From assembly GCA_963555705.1 (NCBI GenBank), contig OY743187.1, positions 10,864,133-10,928,132 of the forward strand: a stretch of DNA of 64,000 bases. Reading direction: 5' to 3'. This DNA is from Ligustrum vulgare (Eukaryota > Streptophyta > Magnoliopsida > Lamiales > Oleaceae). The position numbers and the translations under genes were made by a program. A model generated the notes under the pieces. That model was given only the letters and a program-made list of their open reading frames with translations, searched no databases and was not told the origin of the DNA. Of the stretch, positions 12,118-24,215 are shown one piece after another; position 1 is the stretch's first letter; each line of letters starts with the position of its first letter.

Positions 12118-12850
12118 GTTGTCTGTTCTTCAGATCAAAATAACATAGGAAAATTAATCCTCCCTTCTTGTTCAGTTACCCAAAGTTAAAAACTAAATTC
12201 AAAGCAAAAAAATCAATTTCCACTTAATTTTCTCATCCTGTAATCCTACATAAAATTTAAAATTTAGAAAGATAAAAAAAATCAAATATTAATAATTTTT
12301 TAAACAAAAATCAACTCCTAAGAACAATTTACTGAAGATCGACAAAATTTCTATCTGAACTCCCAATGTTTTCACAATTCAATCGCAATAAATATCTCTT
12401 AGTAGGTTAAACTGAAATGGAAGTCCTCAAATGATCAATCCGTTAAGGTAAATTATAGTATAACTGCTCGTATGCTTTTGTTGACAAGTTCAAGGTTTAA
12501 GACGAAGCCTAAAAACTGAATTTGAATCAAAGAAAACTAGGCTACCAATTCAATTCATTCAAAGCTCAAATCAAAATTCCAATTTCACTCAAATTAAAAT
12601 TTCCGCGTCAACAAAATTTTCACAATTCACAAAATCAAAAAATGGAATTAATAATCAAGAAAATAAAATAAAAACACGAATTCATCGAAGTGCTGAGTCC
12701 ACGAAATAAAACCTTATTCGAAAATATTTTGATTTTCTCCGCGATCGAACCCCAAGTCTTCTATCTTCTATACCCGTAAAGAGCAATGATTCAATGACGC
12801 GGTTTTATAGGCAGGCAGATCCGAGCCTAAAAGGCGCGGTCGTGGAATTT
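12118..12850 (-). promoter_or_regulatory. ERD15 5' leader and core promoter
   Basis: On the minus strand a TATA box (CTATAAAAC, complement of 12802-12810) lies about 690 bp before the ATG. Between them are a candidate donor (AATAAG|GTTTTATTTCG near 12711) and an AAG or CAG acceptor just before the ATG. A 5' UTR intron, common in this family, is therefore likely. This is inferred from signals only. Confidence 0.55.
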
Positions 12851-12929
12851 GAGGCTTGGAAACTGACCGAACCTGCACACTGATTGACTTCTTCTCTGGA
12901 AGACTCGCTTTCAAGTACTATCAATTATT

Positions 12930-13200
12930 AAAGGCTTGTTTGGGAGGTGATTTCTATGTGGTGGAAACACAAAAAAGTACTTTTGTTGCTCATTTTAAGA
13001 AATCCATTAAGCCCTTGTTTGATTTTTTACAATTTTTTTTTTGGTACACGATCTCAATCATCCATTAAAAGTCAAGTTCACAATATTTGAATTTTCAACT
13101 AAATTTCAATCATTTATTCTCCTAAAATTTACTATTCATTTTTAAAAAAATTTAAACAATATCAAACACATACTTATTCGTCTAAACACTATTGTTACCT
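12930..13200. mobile_element. MITE-like fragment (TTGTTTGATTTT family)
   Basis: The stretch from CCTTGTTTGATTTT to ATCAAACACA has the words CAATCATCCAT, AAAGTC and CACAATATTTGA, which recur in the same order at about 50090-50255. The two are probably copies of one short non-coding element. Confidence 0.5.
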
Positions 13201-13449
13201 TTGACGATCCGTCTAAACACGATTGCATTAAACTTTACCAATTATTCGATATAAAAAAATTAATAACAATGTGAATTATCAATAAAAATCAGAACATATA
13301 AGAGATAAATTATAACTAATTTTTATCACTTCTATAACAAAAGTTAATGAAGTTTGAAGTACTCTTACAATATCCCGATTGTATTGGACGACTTTATGTT
13401 TATTGAATTCGTTTACATCTCTTTATGACATCTTCATATCGAGCAAAAA

Positions 13450-15089
13450 GAGTAAATAGTCAAATAAGGATCCATCATTTTAGATCGCTGTCTATTAAGG
13501 ACCTATTTAATTTTATTTTTTTTTGCAAGATTAGACCTCGAATCATCTTTCTTTGTCTTATAAGGACCTCCATTCACCGTCGTTAATTTTTTTTAAGTAA
13601 ATAGTCAAATAAGGACTTATCGTTTTAGGTAGCTATCTATTAAGGACCTATCGTTTTAGGTCGTTGCCATTAAGGACCTATCATTTAATTAAAGACATAT
13701 TGTTTTGAGTAAATAATCAAATAAGGACCTATCGTTTTAGGTCGCTTCCTATTTAAGACTTATCGATTTTTTATTTTGCAAGATCTTACCCCGAATCATC
13801 TATCATTTCAAAGTTTTGCATTTTAATTTACTTTTAAAATATTATCCCATCAAATTTCATTTTCCATTATAACTTCATTAAACAATTCAAAAATACGTTT
13901 ACGCGTTTAATAATTTTTTTCCTATTTTTAATTCAAATAATTATCTTTTAATCTTCTGTTGGACAATACTATTTCGTTTATAAACACACATTCTGAACAA
14001 TTCAAAGAACATGTTTATACTTTCAATAAATTTTTTCTATTTTTAACTCAAAAAAGTATGTTATACTTACCGATAAAAATATATATATATATATTTTTAA
14101 TGTAGAGTGAATGTAAAATATTTTATTTTAAACTCACTTAAATTCTTATCTAAACTATCAATTAATTTATATAATAAAAGAAAAAATAATAATTTTCTAA
14201 TTAACCCATATAAAGTAAATAATTTAAATAATTAAGAATATATAATATTCCAAGTCTTATGTGTCAAATTAATATTAAGGACCTATTTATTTTATATGCA
14301 TTAATTGGAAAACAATTAATTGAGAGTTTCAATAAAAAATTAAGTGAGTCTAAAATAAAATGTTTTACATTCACTATACTTTAAAAAAAAAATCTATTTT
14401 TATCGATAACTATAACATAATTTTTTGAGTTAAAAATAGAAAAAATTCATTAAAAACATAAACATGTTTTTTTAATTGTTCAAAAGGTGTGTTTATAAAC
14501 GAAATATTATTGCACAAAAGAGGGTTACTTATTTCGTATGAGCCAAACCAATAGGATGAATCAAACGCGTTATGCATCATGAACTTTGTACTACACACAT
14601 TACTTAGACCGGTTCTAGAAAGTCATGAAGATAATTATTTGAATTAAGAATAGAAAAAAATTATTAAACGCATAAACGTATTTTTTGAATTGTTCAATAG
14701 AGTTGTAACGAGAAATGAAATTTGATGAGACAATATTCTAAAAGTAAATTAAAATGCAAAACCTTGAAATGATAGGTGATTCGGGGTAAGATCATGCCCA
14801 AAAAAAAAAAAAGTCCTAAATAGGCAGCGACCTAAAACGATAGTCTCTTATTTGACTATTTACTCAAAACAATATGTCTTTAATTAAATGATAGGTCCTT
14901 AATATGTAGTTACCTAAAAGGATAGGTCCTTATTTGGCTATTTAATCGAAAAAAAGTTAACGACGGTGGACGGAGGTCCTTATCGGCAAAGAAAGATGAT
15001 TCGAGATCTAATCTTGCCAAAAAAAAAAAACGATAAGTCCTTAATAGGCAGCGACCTAAAACGATAGGTCCTTATTTGGCTCTTTACTC
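13450..15089. mobile_element. Long-armed foldback element, MULE-like
   Basis: This is a 1.64-kb inverted repeat. The left arm from 13450 (GAGTAAATAGTCAAATAAGGA) is matched by the complement of the right arm ending at 15089 (GAGTAAAGAGCCAAATAAGGA). The pairing continues almost to the centre near 14230: left TGAATGTAAAATATTTTATTTTA pairs with right TAAAATAAAATGTTTTACATTCA. Near each tip a unit with AAGGACCTATCGTTTTAGGTCGC is repeated several times. The flanks GAGCAAAAA and CAGCGAAAA match 7 of 9, as expected for a worn MULE target duplication. No ORF is inside. Part of the right arm recurs at 49780-50045. Confidence 0.75.
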
Positions 15090-15150
15090 CCAGCGAAAAT
15101 AATAAGATATTATTGAGAAAGAGAAAATGTTCAATATTATCTATTATATA

Positions 15151-15434
15151 CTCTTTTCGTCCCGTGAAGATAGACTTATATTCATTATTTGTCCGTTCCA
15201 AATTATAGGTTACTTTTTTTTATTGAAAGTATATATATTTTTAAGTTTTATAATATGTCATTATTTGATGTACATTGTTATCAATAAATATAAACTAATT
15301 CTATTTTAACCATTATTTTATGTATGGATATATTAGGAAAATGTAAGAAAAATTTATATTTTTAACTACATAATTATATTTTTCTTAATCCATGTGAAAA
15401 TATGAGCAATCATATCTTCATGGGACGGAGGGAG
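15151..15434. mobile_element. Stowaway MITE
   Basis: The 284-bp element ends in CTCTTTTCGTCCCGTGAAGAT and its inverted partner ATCTTCATGGGACGGAGGGAG (Stowaway consensus CTCCCTCCGT). It is flanked by TA on both sides (15149-15150 and 15435-15436). AT-rich centre, no ORF. It is a Tc1/mariner-derived non-autonomous element. Confidence 0.92.
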
Positions 15435-15449
15435 TAATTGTCAATAACT

Positions 15450-15625
15450 ACATGCTCTTGTTTGGTTTGGATAAAATTCAACATTTTAATAGTTTTGAAG
15501 TAAAAAGTAGTGCTTGAAAATTGTAAAGAGAAAATATGTGTGATTGAAAAATAGTTTGAAAAAATGTGTAGTTTATAAATTGATTTATAAACCAATTTCT
15601 TTTGGTTACCAAACGGATATGTAGT
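15450..15625. mobile_element. Tourist-like MITE, diverged
   Basis: It runs from CTCTTGTTTGGTTTGG to GGTTACCAAACGG. It carries the internal words AAAGAGAAAATATGTGTG and TTTGAAAAAATGTGTAGTTTATAAA of the local CTGTTTGG MITE family. Confidence 0.55.
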
Positions 15626-15673
15626 TTAAAAGTTGTAGATCATATGAAAAGTGTAGTTTATTTGTTCATTTCA

Positions 15674-15896
15674 AGGTTAAATACACAAGTGACCACCCAC
15701 TTCATTAGTAGTTTTGCTTTGGCCACCCAGTTTAATTTTGTTTCACCTTGACCACCCTACTTAATATAAATTACACAAAAGAGTGGCCATTGGTAAGTTA
15801 AATATGAAATTAGGTGGCCAAGGTGTAACAAAATGAAATTGGGTGGACAATGTGACACTACTAATGAAGTTGGGTGACCATTTGTACATTTAACCC
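15674..15896. mobile_element. Palindromic foldback MITE
   Basis: The two halves pair almost end to end: GGTTAAATACACAAGTGACCACCCA on the left against TGGGTGACCATTTGTACATTTAACC on the right, centred near 15780. The repeated words GGCCACC and GGTGGCCAAGG mark the arms. It is about 223 bp with no coding. Confidence 0.85.
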
Positions 15897-15963
15897 GTTC
15901 ATTTAAACTTAAATTTCAATCTAATTTCTTTTGTTTACAAACATATGTTTTTTTGTTTTTTAA

Positions 15964-16138
15964 GCCTCTGTTTGGTAACTACTTTTTTTTGTTTATAAAC
16001 ATGTTTATAAACAACATAATTTCCCAAATCATTTTTTAACCACACACATTTTCTCTCTCCAATTTTCAACTATTACTTTTTACCTCGAAATCATAAATAA
16101 ACAAGTTTATAAATCAAACAGTGTTACCAAACGGAGGC
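15964..16138. mobile_element. Tourist/PIF-Harbinger-like MITE with TAA duplication
   Basis: The 175-bp element starts GCCTCTGTTTGGTAAC and ends GTTACCAAACGGAGGC, a perfect 16-bp inverted pair, with TAA directly on both sides. It is the clearest full copy of the main MITE family of this window. Confidence 0.9.
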
Positions 16139-16544
16139 TAAGTAAAATGAGATGTTAAAAAGTGAAGAGAGAAGATGTGTGTGGTTAAAAGTGATTTGAA
16201 AATTTGTGTTGTAAAAACATGTTTGGCAAATAGAGGCTTAATATGATCCCATAATTAGCTACAAAGCAAGGACTGTTCGAAAACTTCGCAGCAGTTTTTT
16301 TTTTAAGGTAAAATATGTGGTTAAAAATTGGAGAGAGAAAATATGTGTAGTTAAAAGTGATTTGAAAAATTGTATAAATTATAAATTATATTGTTTGTTC
16401 GGCGGCTCTTTAATGAGGAAAGAGATGGGTTTTTGGTGTTTTCGAGGTAAAATATGTGGTTAAAAATTGGAGAGAGAAATTTTGTATTGTTAAAAAGTAG
16501 TTTGAAAAATTGTGTAATTTAAATTGTAGTTTAATCTCCCATTA
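16139..16544. repeat. Cluster of partial Tourist-like copies
   Basis: The block GAGGTAAAATATGTGGTTAAAAATTGGAGAGAGAAA appears at about 16308 and again at about 16446, and a related block at 16145-16230. They are internal parts of the same MITE family, without clean ends. No gene. Confidence 0.6.
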
Positions 16545-17640
16545 GGGTAATTATATTACCACTACATTATTTACTTATTACACCACATTATAAATACACA
16601 ACAAATAAAACAAAATTTTAATAAATACACCACCTTAAATTTACAAATATGCACATTGTAATTCAATTAAGAAATTAAAAAAGAAAAGATGAAGTACAAT
16701 GTGGCATGTGAACCACATTTGATTGCCTTCCATCTCACTCTCCATCTCAATTATGGAAAATCTTCCACCTTTCTCCTCTCAATGACAGAATTTTCCATTA
16801 TCAGAAGTTTTAATTTCAACAAGTTTCAAAATATCAAAAATAATGAAGAGAGAAAATCAATTTCATTTTTCCATATTAAAATCGACTAATTCATTCGAAA
16901 GTGAAGAAACAATTGTGCATCGCCATGTTCAGGAATTTACCTTTAGACTCCATTAGATCATCAATTTCTTTGATATCAATATTTAAATTTTATAACCAAA
17001 CAATTCCTCAAAATTAGAATCTCCCTTCAAGAATCCAAACAATGAATGATGCGGATTGTTGAAGAAAATAATTGAAACTCTAGAAGAATAAATGCTCACG
17101 TGAGTTTATCCCTTATTCAATAATGATGTTCTTTTTCATTTTGGAGAAACTTTTCGTAAGAAATGAAGTCACAAAATTCTTGTAATTATGAAATCATCTA
17201 GTGATAAACGCAGGTTTGGATAGGTTGTTTGACTCAAATGTTATGTCATGATTCCTAGTTATGAAATCATCCACTGATGAACGTGATTTAGATTATAGGA
17301 TCATTTCCAAAATTCTTGTCATCGATAATTTTTTAAGGATTTTTTGATTTTTAAGAATTTGAATTTATTGCTTTTTTTGTAGTCATTAATTATTTTCAAG
17401 AAACAATTTTTTACGACGAAGATGATGACACTTGAGGAGGATGTGGAAGAGAAGGACGATGAGGATTGTGGTGTATGTAGAAATTAGGAAGAGATTTTCT
17501 CAAAAAATAATTGGTTAGATAAATTTAAAAGGTTGTTTATGTCATTTTATCAATGTCTATATTTGTAAATAAGGATTATTTTAAAAAATGTGGTGTAGAA
17601 AATAAAATTTGTGGCGATAATATAGCCACCTCTCTCATTA
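16545..17640. mobile_element. Non-autonomous element with TTACCACTACATT-type inverted ends (copy A)
   Basis: The left end ATTATATTACCACTACATTATTTAC...TACACCACAT faces the right end ATGTGGTGTAGAAAATAAAATTTGTGGCGATAATATAG. Related ends bound copy B at 36484-37466. The 1.1-kb inside is non-coding; the 66-codon frame at 16689 shows nothing recognisable. The superfamily is not resolved. Confidence 0.55.
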
Positions 17641-17670
17641 ATGAGGTAGTGGAATGGAGGCATAATCATT

Positions 17671-17850
17671 AAGTAATTCTAGGAAAACATTAATTAGAGA
17701 CATTTTTAAGTGATATTGTGATGTGACGCATATTCATTAGATGATGAAAAAGTAAGTGATTGGATAGTTACAATCATTACAAAATGAGTATATGTCACAT
17801 CACAATATCAATTAAATATGTCCCTTATTAATGTTCCCTAAAATTACTCA
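17671..17850. mobile_element. Foldback MITE, about 180 bp
   Basis: GGAAAACATTAATTAGAGAC followed by GATATTGTGATGTGAC on the left pairs with GTCACATCACAATATC and GTCCCTTATTAATGTTCCC on the right. The arms are about 70 bp with a short loop. No ORF. Confidence 0.8.
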
Positions 17851-18334
17851 TAATCATTACAAAAAAACATAGTTGTCGAACGGTTAAGAGTCAACTGTAA
17901 GATCTTATGTACAAACTCACCTATTTTTCCTCGAGTTATTCTAAGTGCATACAACAATTTGCCCTTTATCATATCCAATTAACATTTCCCAAACATGCCC
18001 GTACATGTCAACGAGATCAGGTATCGTACATTGCGATCACATGCTGTACTCCCAACTTTCATGAAATTAGTAGGCACCCAGCTAAAAGGGTAACCCGTAA
18101 CCATGAACAGCAGAACAGGTGTAAGAATTATAATCAAAAGGTCATATATGGGTCCCACTCGCGCATGGCGTGTATTCTGATCATTGTCGTATTTCGAATA
18201 ATCATACGGGTGATAAAGGGCAAATGAGAGTGAAATAATTGAAGGTGATAAGATGGATTTCGAATAATCATACGGCTGAAAAAGGGCAAATGAGAGTGAA
18301 ATTGACGGTGATAAGATGGATTTCGAATAATCCT
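17851..18334. other. Spacer with a short tandem duplication
   Basis: The block GATTTCGAATAATCATACGG...AAAGGGCAAATGAGAGTGAAAT is present about three times between 18185 and 18345. A 106-codon frame at 17907-18227 has no domain and is not called. Confidence 0.5.
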
Positions 18335-19870
18335 ACGGCTAAATAACCCAATAAAAGTAGAGAAAAAAAAAAGTGGGATCCAACATTTTTAAAATCAACA
18401 TTTTTTAAAACTCAATTACCATGCATCACTTTCCCCCCTCCATTTTCCTACCCCACGTCCCCGTCCCCATCCCCACCCACCTCTAATACACTTTGTCATT
18501 CACCTTTTTTTTTTCTATCTTCTTAAATTTTTCAACATAAATAAAAATAAATAAGATTTTCGTTGATTTCATATTATATGATTTAATGAGATCTTCAATA
18601 TGAATAAAATATTAATATATAATTTTTTATTATTTTAAAAATAAATATTTATTACGTGTAAATTATCTTTCTTTTAACATTTTGATGATTCATTAAACTG
18701 TCGAAAAAAGCTTAAATTTATGCTTAAATTTTATTGTGATAATTTATGTTTAAATTGAACTGATTAAAATTGATGTTTAAGTGTTCAACGAATATTTAAT
18801 GAGGAGAGTATTTTTTGGTGTTTTTGAGGTAAATTAGTTGATTAAAAATTGGAGAGAAAAAATGCGTGTGATTAAAAAGTAGTTTAAGAAATTGAGTAAT
18901 TTAAATTGTATTTTAATGAGCTCATTAATGAGCTAGCTGAACACTCACCAATTGCTATTTGGGAAACAAATACATTATCATTACATTTCATCCCTAAAAA
19001 AATTGAACACAATAAAAAGAATTTTTTTAATTGACGCATTTGCATGTAAAAAAAAATATTAAAAGAAAGATAATTTACAGATAATAAATATTATTTTCAA
19101 AATAACAAAAATTTATATATTAATATTGTATTCATATTAAAGCTCTTAACTAATAATATAATATGAAATCAACGAAATATTTTTTTTTATCGATGTTGAA
19201 AAATTTAAGAAGATAGAACAAAAAAAATGTAAATAAAAATATAATAAAGGTAGGTGGGGGATGTGAAGGGCATTGGGGTGGAGTGTTGGGCTTGAATTAA
19301 CTCTTCTTTAGTAGTTAACTTTAATATGTAAATGTGTCACTTAACCAAAAAAAATGTTTTTATTGTATTCAATTTTTTTGGTGATGAAATGTAATGATAA
19401 TGTATTTGTTCCTCAAATGGCAATTGGTAATAATTTAAACATCAATTTTAATAAGTTCAATTTAAGCATAAAATATTACCAAAAAAAATTAAGCATAAAT
19501 TTAAGCTTTTTTATATAGTTTAATGAATTATCAAAATGTTAAAAGAAAGATCATTTACATGTAATAAAAATTAATTTTTAAAATAACAAAAAAATTATAT
19601 ATTAATATTGTACTCATATTGAAGATCTCATTAAATCGTATAATATAAAATCAATGAAAATTTTATTTATTTTTATTTATGTTGAAAAATTTAAGAAGAA
19701 AGCAAAAAAAAAAAAAAAAGGTAAATGAAAAAGTGTATTAGGGATGGGTGGGGTAGGAAAGTGGAGAGAGAAAAGTGAAGCATGGATAATTGGGGTTTAG
19801 AAAATATTGATTTTAAAAATGATGGATCCCACCTTTTTTTTCCTTGTACTTTATGGGGGTTATGTTCACC
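18335..19870. mobile_element. Nested foldback element
   Basis: The outer arms are about 450 bp: left 18335-18785, right 19428-19870. Examples of pairing are GTGGGATCCAACATT against ATGGATCCCAC, and CTATCTTCTTAAATTTTTCAACATAAAT against its complement near 19678. Between them lies an inner inverted pair (CCAATTGCTATTTGGGAAAC at 18948 against GGCAATTGG at 19424) holding a third partial arm copy at 19050-19260. All of it is non-coding and AT-rich. It reads as one foldback inserted in or recombined with another. Confidence 0.65.
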
Positions 19871-20101
19871 CCCAAAATGGAGGTGAACAAAATTATACTC
19901 CTAAATAAGGGCAAACTAATTGATACTACGTGTTTTGTGGGCCCGTCATATGAGCTGAAATTCATGTCATTAACATGGGTAGTTTGGTAGGTTAGACGAC
20001 CTAAAAATCATCATGCATTATAAATTGAGTCATACTACGCGTCCGTTTGGTACCCGTTATTTTCTTGATTTCGTACAATATTCAGGTTTGCAACAGTGCT
20101 T

Positions 20102-21956
20102 TGTTGACCTATGGTTAACTTGACCTTATTGTTTTGATCATAATAAACAAGAATATATTGTGTTGCTAACAAGTGTGCTTCAAGTATTTCATGTAATGAT
20201 AAATATTCAAAGCACTCAATGTTCAAATCGTCTCTCAAAGATATAAATCAAAATTATGTGATCGAGCACATGAGACGCAAAGAAGATCATGAAAGAATTG
20301 AAGATATTCAAAGATCAAAATTGAGGTTGAAAAGCATGACATGAAGATCAAGAATTCAAGCATACAAGATTAGAGTTGATTTAACATATGTAAAGGTATA
20401 ATACTCTCAATCTTTAGCGATGAAATTCAACGAGCTCGAAAATGATTTTTTATGCATCAAGAAACTTACTTAAAAATTCATCACTTGCATAAAATATTTT
20501 TATCTAAGTCAAGATTGTCTTTCAAAGGTTATTTGATCTTAAATCATGATTATACTATTGAAAAACAAGTCAGAAAACCTTGAAAAATCAAAATCTTGAA
20601 ATGCTGTTTTTTTAGGTCGACCAGAGAGGTCGACCGCATGATAAGGGGGGGTCGACCGCATGACAAAAGAGATGTCGACCGCACTGATCTTCCGCACTGC
20701 TGTTTTTGAACTCAACGGCTATTTTCTTGCAACGGATATATTGAGGTCGACCGCATGGCTGAACAGGTCGACCGCAAAAGACAGAATGTGCAAAATTTGA
20801 TCTATAAATAGCCTTCTCTCTTGCATTCATTAACAACAACTTAGAAAACATTTTATACAAACTTTCTTGTGAAAATTTATTGTTCTTACTTGGTTTATAT
20901 TCATCTATCATTTTCATAAAACTTTGATTGATCTAAACTTTGTTTTATCAATTTCATCAAAGTTTTTGGAAGAAAGTTTTGTGAAGATTCTTGGTATTAC
21001 ATTATTTAACTTTCTTCAACATCTTCACACTATATTGGAATTGAAATGTAAGTCTCTCTTTGTTCTAAACTTGTTTTAATCTTTTAAAAGAGAGAAATTC
21101 CAATTAAGGAACTTTGATTATTTGTGCTACATTTTTTATTATCATTTGATTCATCAAAGTTCCATTGCCTAAACACTTTGAGCTTAACTTATTGTTAATT
21201 ATTCAAGTGTGGCATCTCTTGGTACTTAATTTGATTCAATATCTTTAACAAGAGATTATTTGAAAAACTTTGTTTGATTGCATTGAACTTTTCATTATCA
21301 TTTGCATCAAAGTTTTTCTCTAACACTCGAGCTTAATTCATTGCTATCTATTGAAGTGTTAGTCTAACTCTCTCGGTACTTAATTTGAGTATATCATTTG
21401 TCAAGAGAGTTATTTCAATTGTAAATTCAATTCATTATATCTTGTGGTTTCGAGAGCCTTGTGAAAACTCGATTGTTGGTTTCGAGAACCTTGTCAAAAC
21501 TCGATTGTTAGTTTCGAGAGCCGTGTGAAAACTCGATTGTAAAGGATAGGCGCTCCTTGTTGTAAGTCGCCTAAGGATTTGGTACTCCTTGTTGTAAGTT
21601 ACCAAAATAGTGGATTTGGCCTTGCTCGTGACGGAGAGCTCGGTAACGGGGGACGTAGATCACGTTGGTTGATTGAACCTCCATAAATCGCGTTTGCATT
21701 CTCTTATCTCTTTTACTTACTTACATCGCACTTACTCTATTCTATCAATTTATATTGTGCAACGCTTTATCTTAGTGCTATACTTGCCTTATCAATTAAG
21801 TTTACACATATATAGCACACTACATTGATAGTTTAGTTACTTGTAACACTAAGTGCTCATATTTGTACCCATTGATTTTTAAGTTTGAGATTATTATCGA
21901 AAAAGTTTTATAAACCAATTCACCCCCATCTTGGTTAGTTTACTCTTGGGTCATCA
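20102..21956 (+). mobile_element. Solo Copia (SIRE/Maximus-like) LTR, copy 1
   Basis: The 1855-bp LTR starts TGTTGACCTATGGTTAAC and ends CTTGGGTCATCA, with perfect 5-bp target duplications TGCTT (20097-20101 and 21957-21961). The 3' third has the usual SIRE-type text: CTCGATTGT...TTTCGAGAGCC repeats, GGCGCTCCTTGTTGTAAGTCGCC, GGGGGACGTAGATCACG, and the terminal CCAATTCACCCCC. No internal domain is attached, so it is a solo LTR left by LTR-LTR recombination. A related copy lies inverted at 34695-36483. Between 20616 and 20790 the GGTCGACCGCA word is repeated six times with spacers. Confidence 0.85.
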
Positions 21957-22089
21957 TGCTTTTGGTCAAAAATGTCAAGCTGGGTGTGCAAAGTTTTTAG
22001 TGGATCCCCCTAATTAGTCAAAATCACTATACAAAATCAAAGAAAAAAGGCAAAAACTGGGTAACAAACTGACGCTACTTTTATTTGGA

Positions 22090-22282
22090 GGTTGACATGA
22101 TATATATATATATATATATATAAAGTCCTAATCTGTTGCCCGATTCGGACAAAATGTGTTGCCAGACTCAAGCACGTGTTCACGCGAACATGTGCTTGTT
22201 CGCGTGAACATGTGCCTAAATCGGGCAGCATATCATGCCCGATTTGGGCAACAGATCATTGCTATATATATATATATATTAG
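22090..22282. mobile_element. Hairpin MITE inside a TA microsatellite
   Basis: About 140 bp is bounded on both sides by (TA)n. The outer arms are ATCTGTTGCCCGATT and GATTTGGGCAACAGAT. The inner arms GTTCACGCGAAC and GTTCGCGTGAAC form a 19-bp stem with one mismatch (GCACGTG...CATGTGC). No ORF of note. Confidence 0.7.
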
Positions 22283-22333
22283 GCTCTCTTTGTTATGGCC
22301 AAATTTTTCAAGGAAAATGATAACATTTTCTAA

Positions 22334-23397
22334 GGGGGTGTCTGCAACATGAAATTTTTTAGATTCATAAATTCTTATAAATTTTATGGATTTTAATAAA
22401 ATTCTATAAAATCTCTCAAATTCTAATAGAATTCAATTACATGAATTTTTCCAATAAATTTTATTATAATTTGTTGAACCTGTCTTCAATATGAAACTTA
22501 ATAAATTTTAGAATTCCATCCACTTTTACCTCTTATCGGGTAATTTCTTTCTTTATTTATTATTTTTTATTGTGCAAGTTGAACGTGAACTTGAAACAGA
22601 AGTAAAAAAATTAACATACTTTCTTACTTGATCACAAAAAAAAAATAAAAATAAAAAAAGAAGCTAGAATATTCAAACCGTTAAAAAATAAAGTATATAA
22701 CATTATTTAGTTTTAATTAAAAAGAAAAAAAGATTCAAGCTTTTCATTTAAAAAGTGAAGTTTTTATTTTCTTATACAAATAATCAATTAAAACAATCAA
22801 TTGAATTTAAATAATTAAACTCAAATTTTCAATTATATAAAAACTTTTATAGATTATCACAAACCAATTGGTAAAATTTCATTAATCAAAAGTAGATGAA
22901 TAAGACATTATTTTTTCCTTCAGTACATATAATTGTCACCTTCCATAATTGTGGGGATTATGACTGCCAAATTAATAAGGATTGCAGACCCAGTACCTTC
23001 ATTTATAAAAAAAATGAAAAAACAGTAATAATGATCATGTGGTCTTTTATTTTATTTTCTATTTTTATTTGGAAAAAGGGGAGGAATTGAAAATTCGAGA
23101 GGTCATGGAATTGGAAATCCGAGGGGTCATGGTCGTATTTGTTGAGAAATCTTGGGTCATGGTTGGATTTGTTGAGGAATCTTACCTTCATATTTATGAT
23201 TTAAAAGCTATCAAAATCTTTACAATTCTATTTATATTAGAAATTCATATATTTTTTAGGACACCGGAATCTTGTGGAGTTAGTAGAAATCCATATTCAG
23301 GTCCTTGGATTTGACAGATTCTATAAAATTTCAAATTGAGAATATGTGGAATGTTATGAAATTCTAAAATCCTTCAAATTCCATGTTGGGACCCCTC
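22334..23397. mobile_element. Non-autonomous element with GGGGGTGTC..CAACATG inverted ends
   Basis: The left end GGGGGTGTCTGCAACATGAAATTTT faces the right end CAAATTCCATGTTGGGACCCC. Sub-terminal words with AATTCTATAAAAT recur on both sides. About 1.06 kb, AT-rich, no credible gene. The superfamily is not determined. A C homopolymer of about 22 follows at the right end (about 23396-23415). Confidence 0.6.
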
Positions 23398-23539
23398 CCC
23401 CCCCCCCCCCCCCCCAAAAAAAAGTTACCAAATGGGATAAATACATATGTAAGGAGTTTAAAAGATGGAATTTAAAATTTAAGAAACTTATGGTTTTAAT
23501 AAAAAAATCAGGCTTTTAATTAAAAAATATGTAATGGCA

Positions 23540-24215
23540 TAGATTAAGGTCACAGACATAAATCACAAATTTTATAGGTCACAAATTATGAAATTACTCA
23601 ATCAGAAATTATAAAATTGTTTGATTACGACTTAATTACCTATCACAAATAATAAACTTATAGCGCAATTTATTTTTTGCCACAAATTATCAAATCAATC
23701 AGTCATAAATAATAATTATTAAAAGTCACAATTTATTTCTCAGTCACAAATATAGCTCACAATTAATTTCTCGTTCATAATTATTTGTTTTTTTTTTCGG
23801 TCACAAATTAAAGATTTATAGGTCAAGACTTATTTTCGGTCATAAATTACAAATTTATATGTTACAACTTATTTTCGGTCATAATTTGTCAAATTAATCA
23901 GTTACAAATGACAAATATTATATGTCAGAAATTATTTCTTTATCACAAATTATAAAATTTATAAGTCACGATGTATTTCTTGATCACAAAGTATAAAATA
24001 ATCTGCCACTGCATGTTTCTCGATCACAACTTACTCCTTAGGTCACAACTTACTTCTCGATCACAATTCTCGAATTTTGTAGGTTGCAATTTTTTCTGGG
24101 TAACAACTTAAGAAATTAAGAATCAGAATTTCTTTATTGGTCACATATTACAAATTTCATAGGTCACAATTTTTTTTCTCAGACACAAATCACGAGTTTT
24201 TTAAATCACATATTT
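23540..24215. repeat. Degenerate minisatellite keyed on GTCACAAATTAT
   Basis: About a dozen worn units of roughly 45-60 bp alternate GTCACAAATTATnAAATT with GTCACAATTTATTTCTCG. No reading frame is kept across the array. It ends in CACCACCAC-rich DNA (24235-24330). Confidence 0.75.

Noticed and set aside
17907..18227. 106-codon frame
   Set aside because: No domain, no family resemblance, lies in repeat-rich DNA.
20612..20917. 101-codon minus-strand frame rich in C-G-R-P repeats
   Set aside because: It is the translation of the GTCGACC minisatellite inside a solo LTR.
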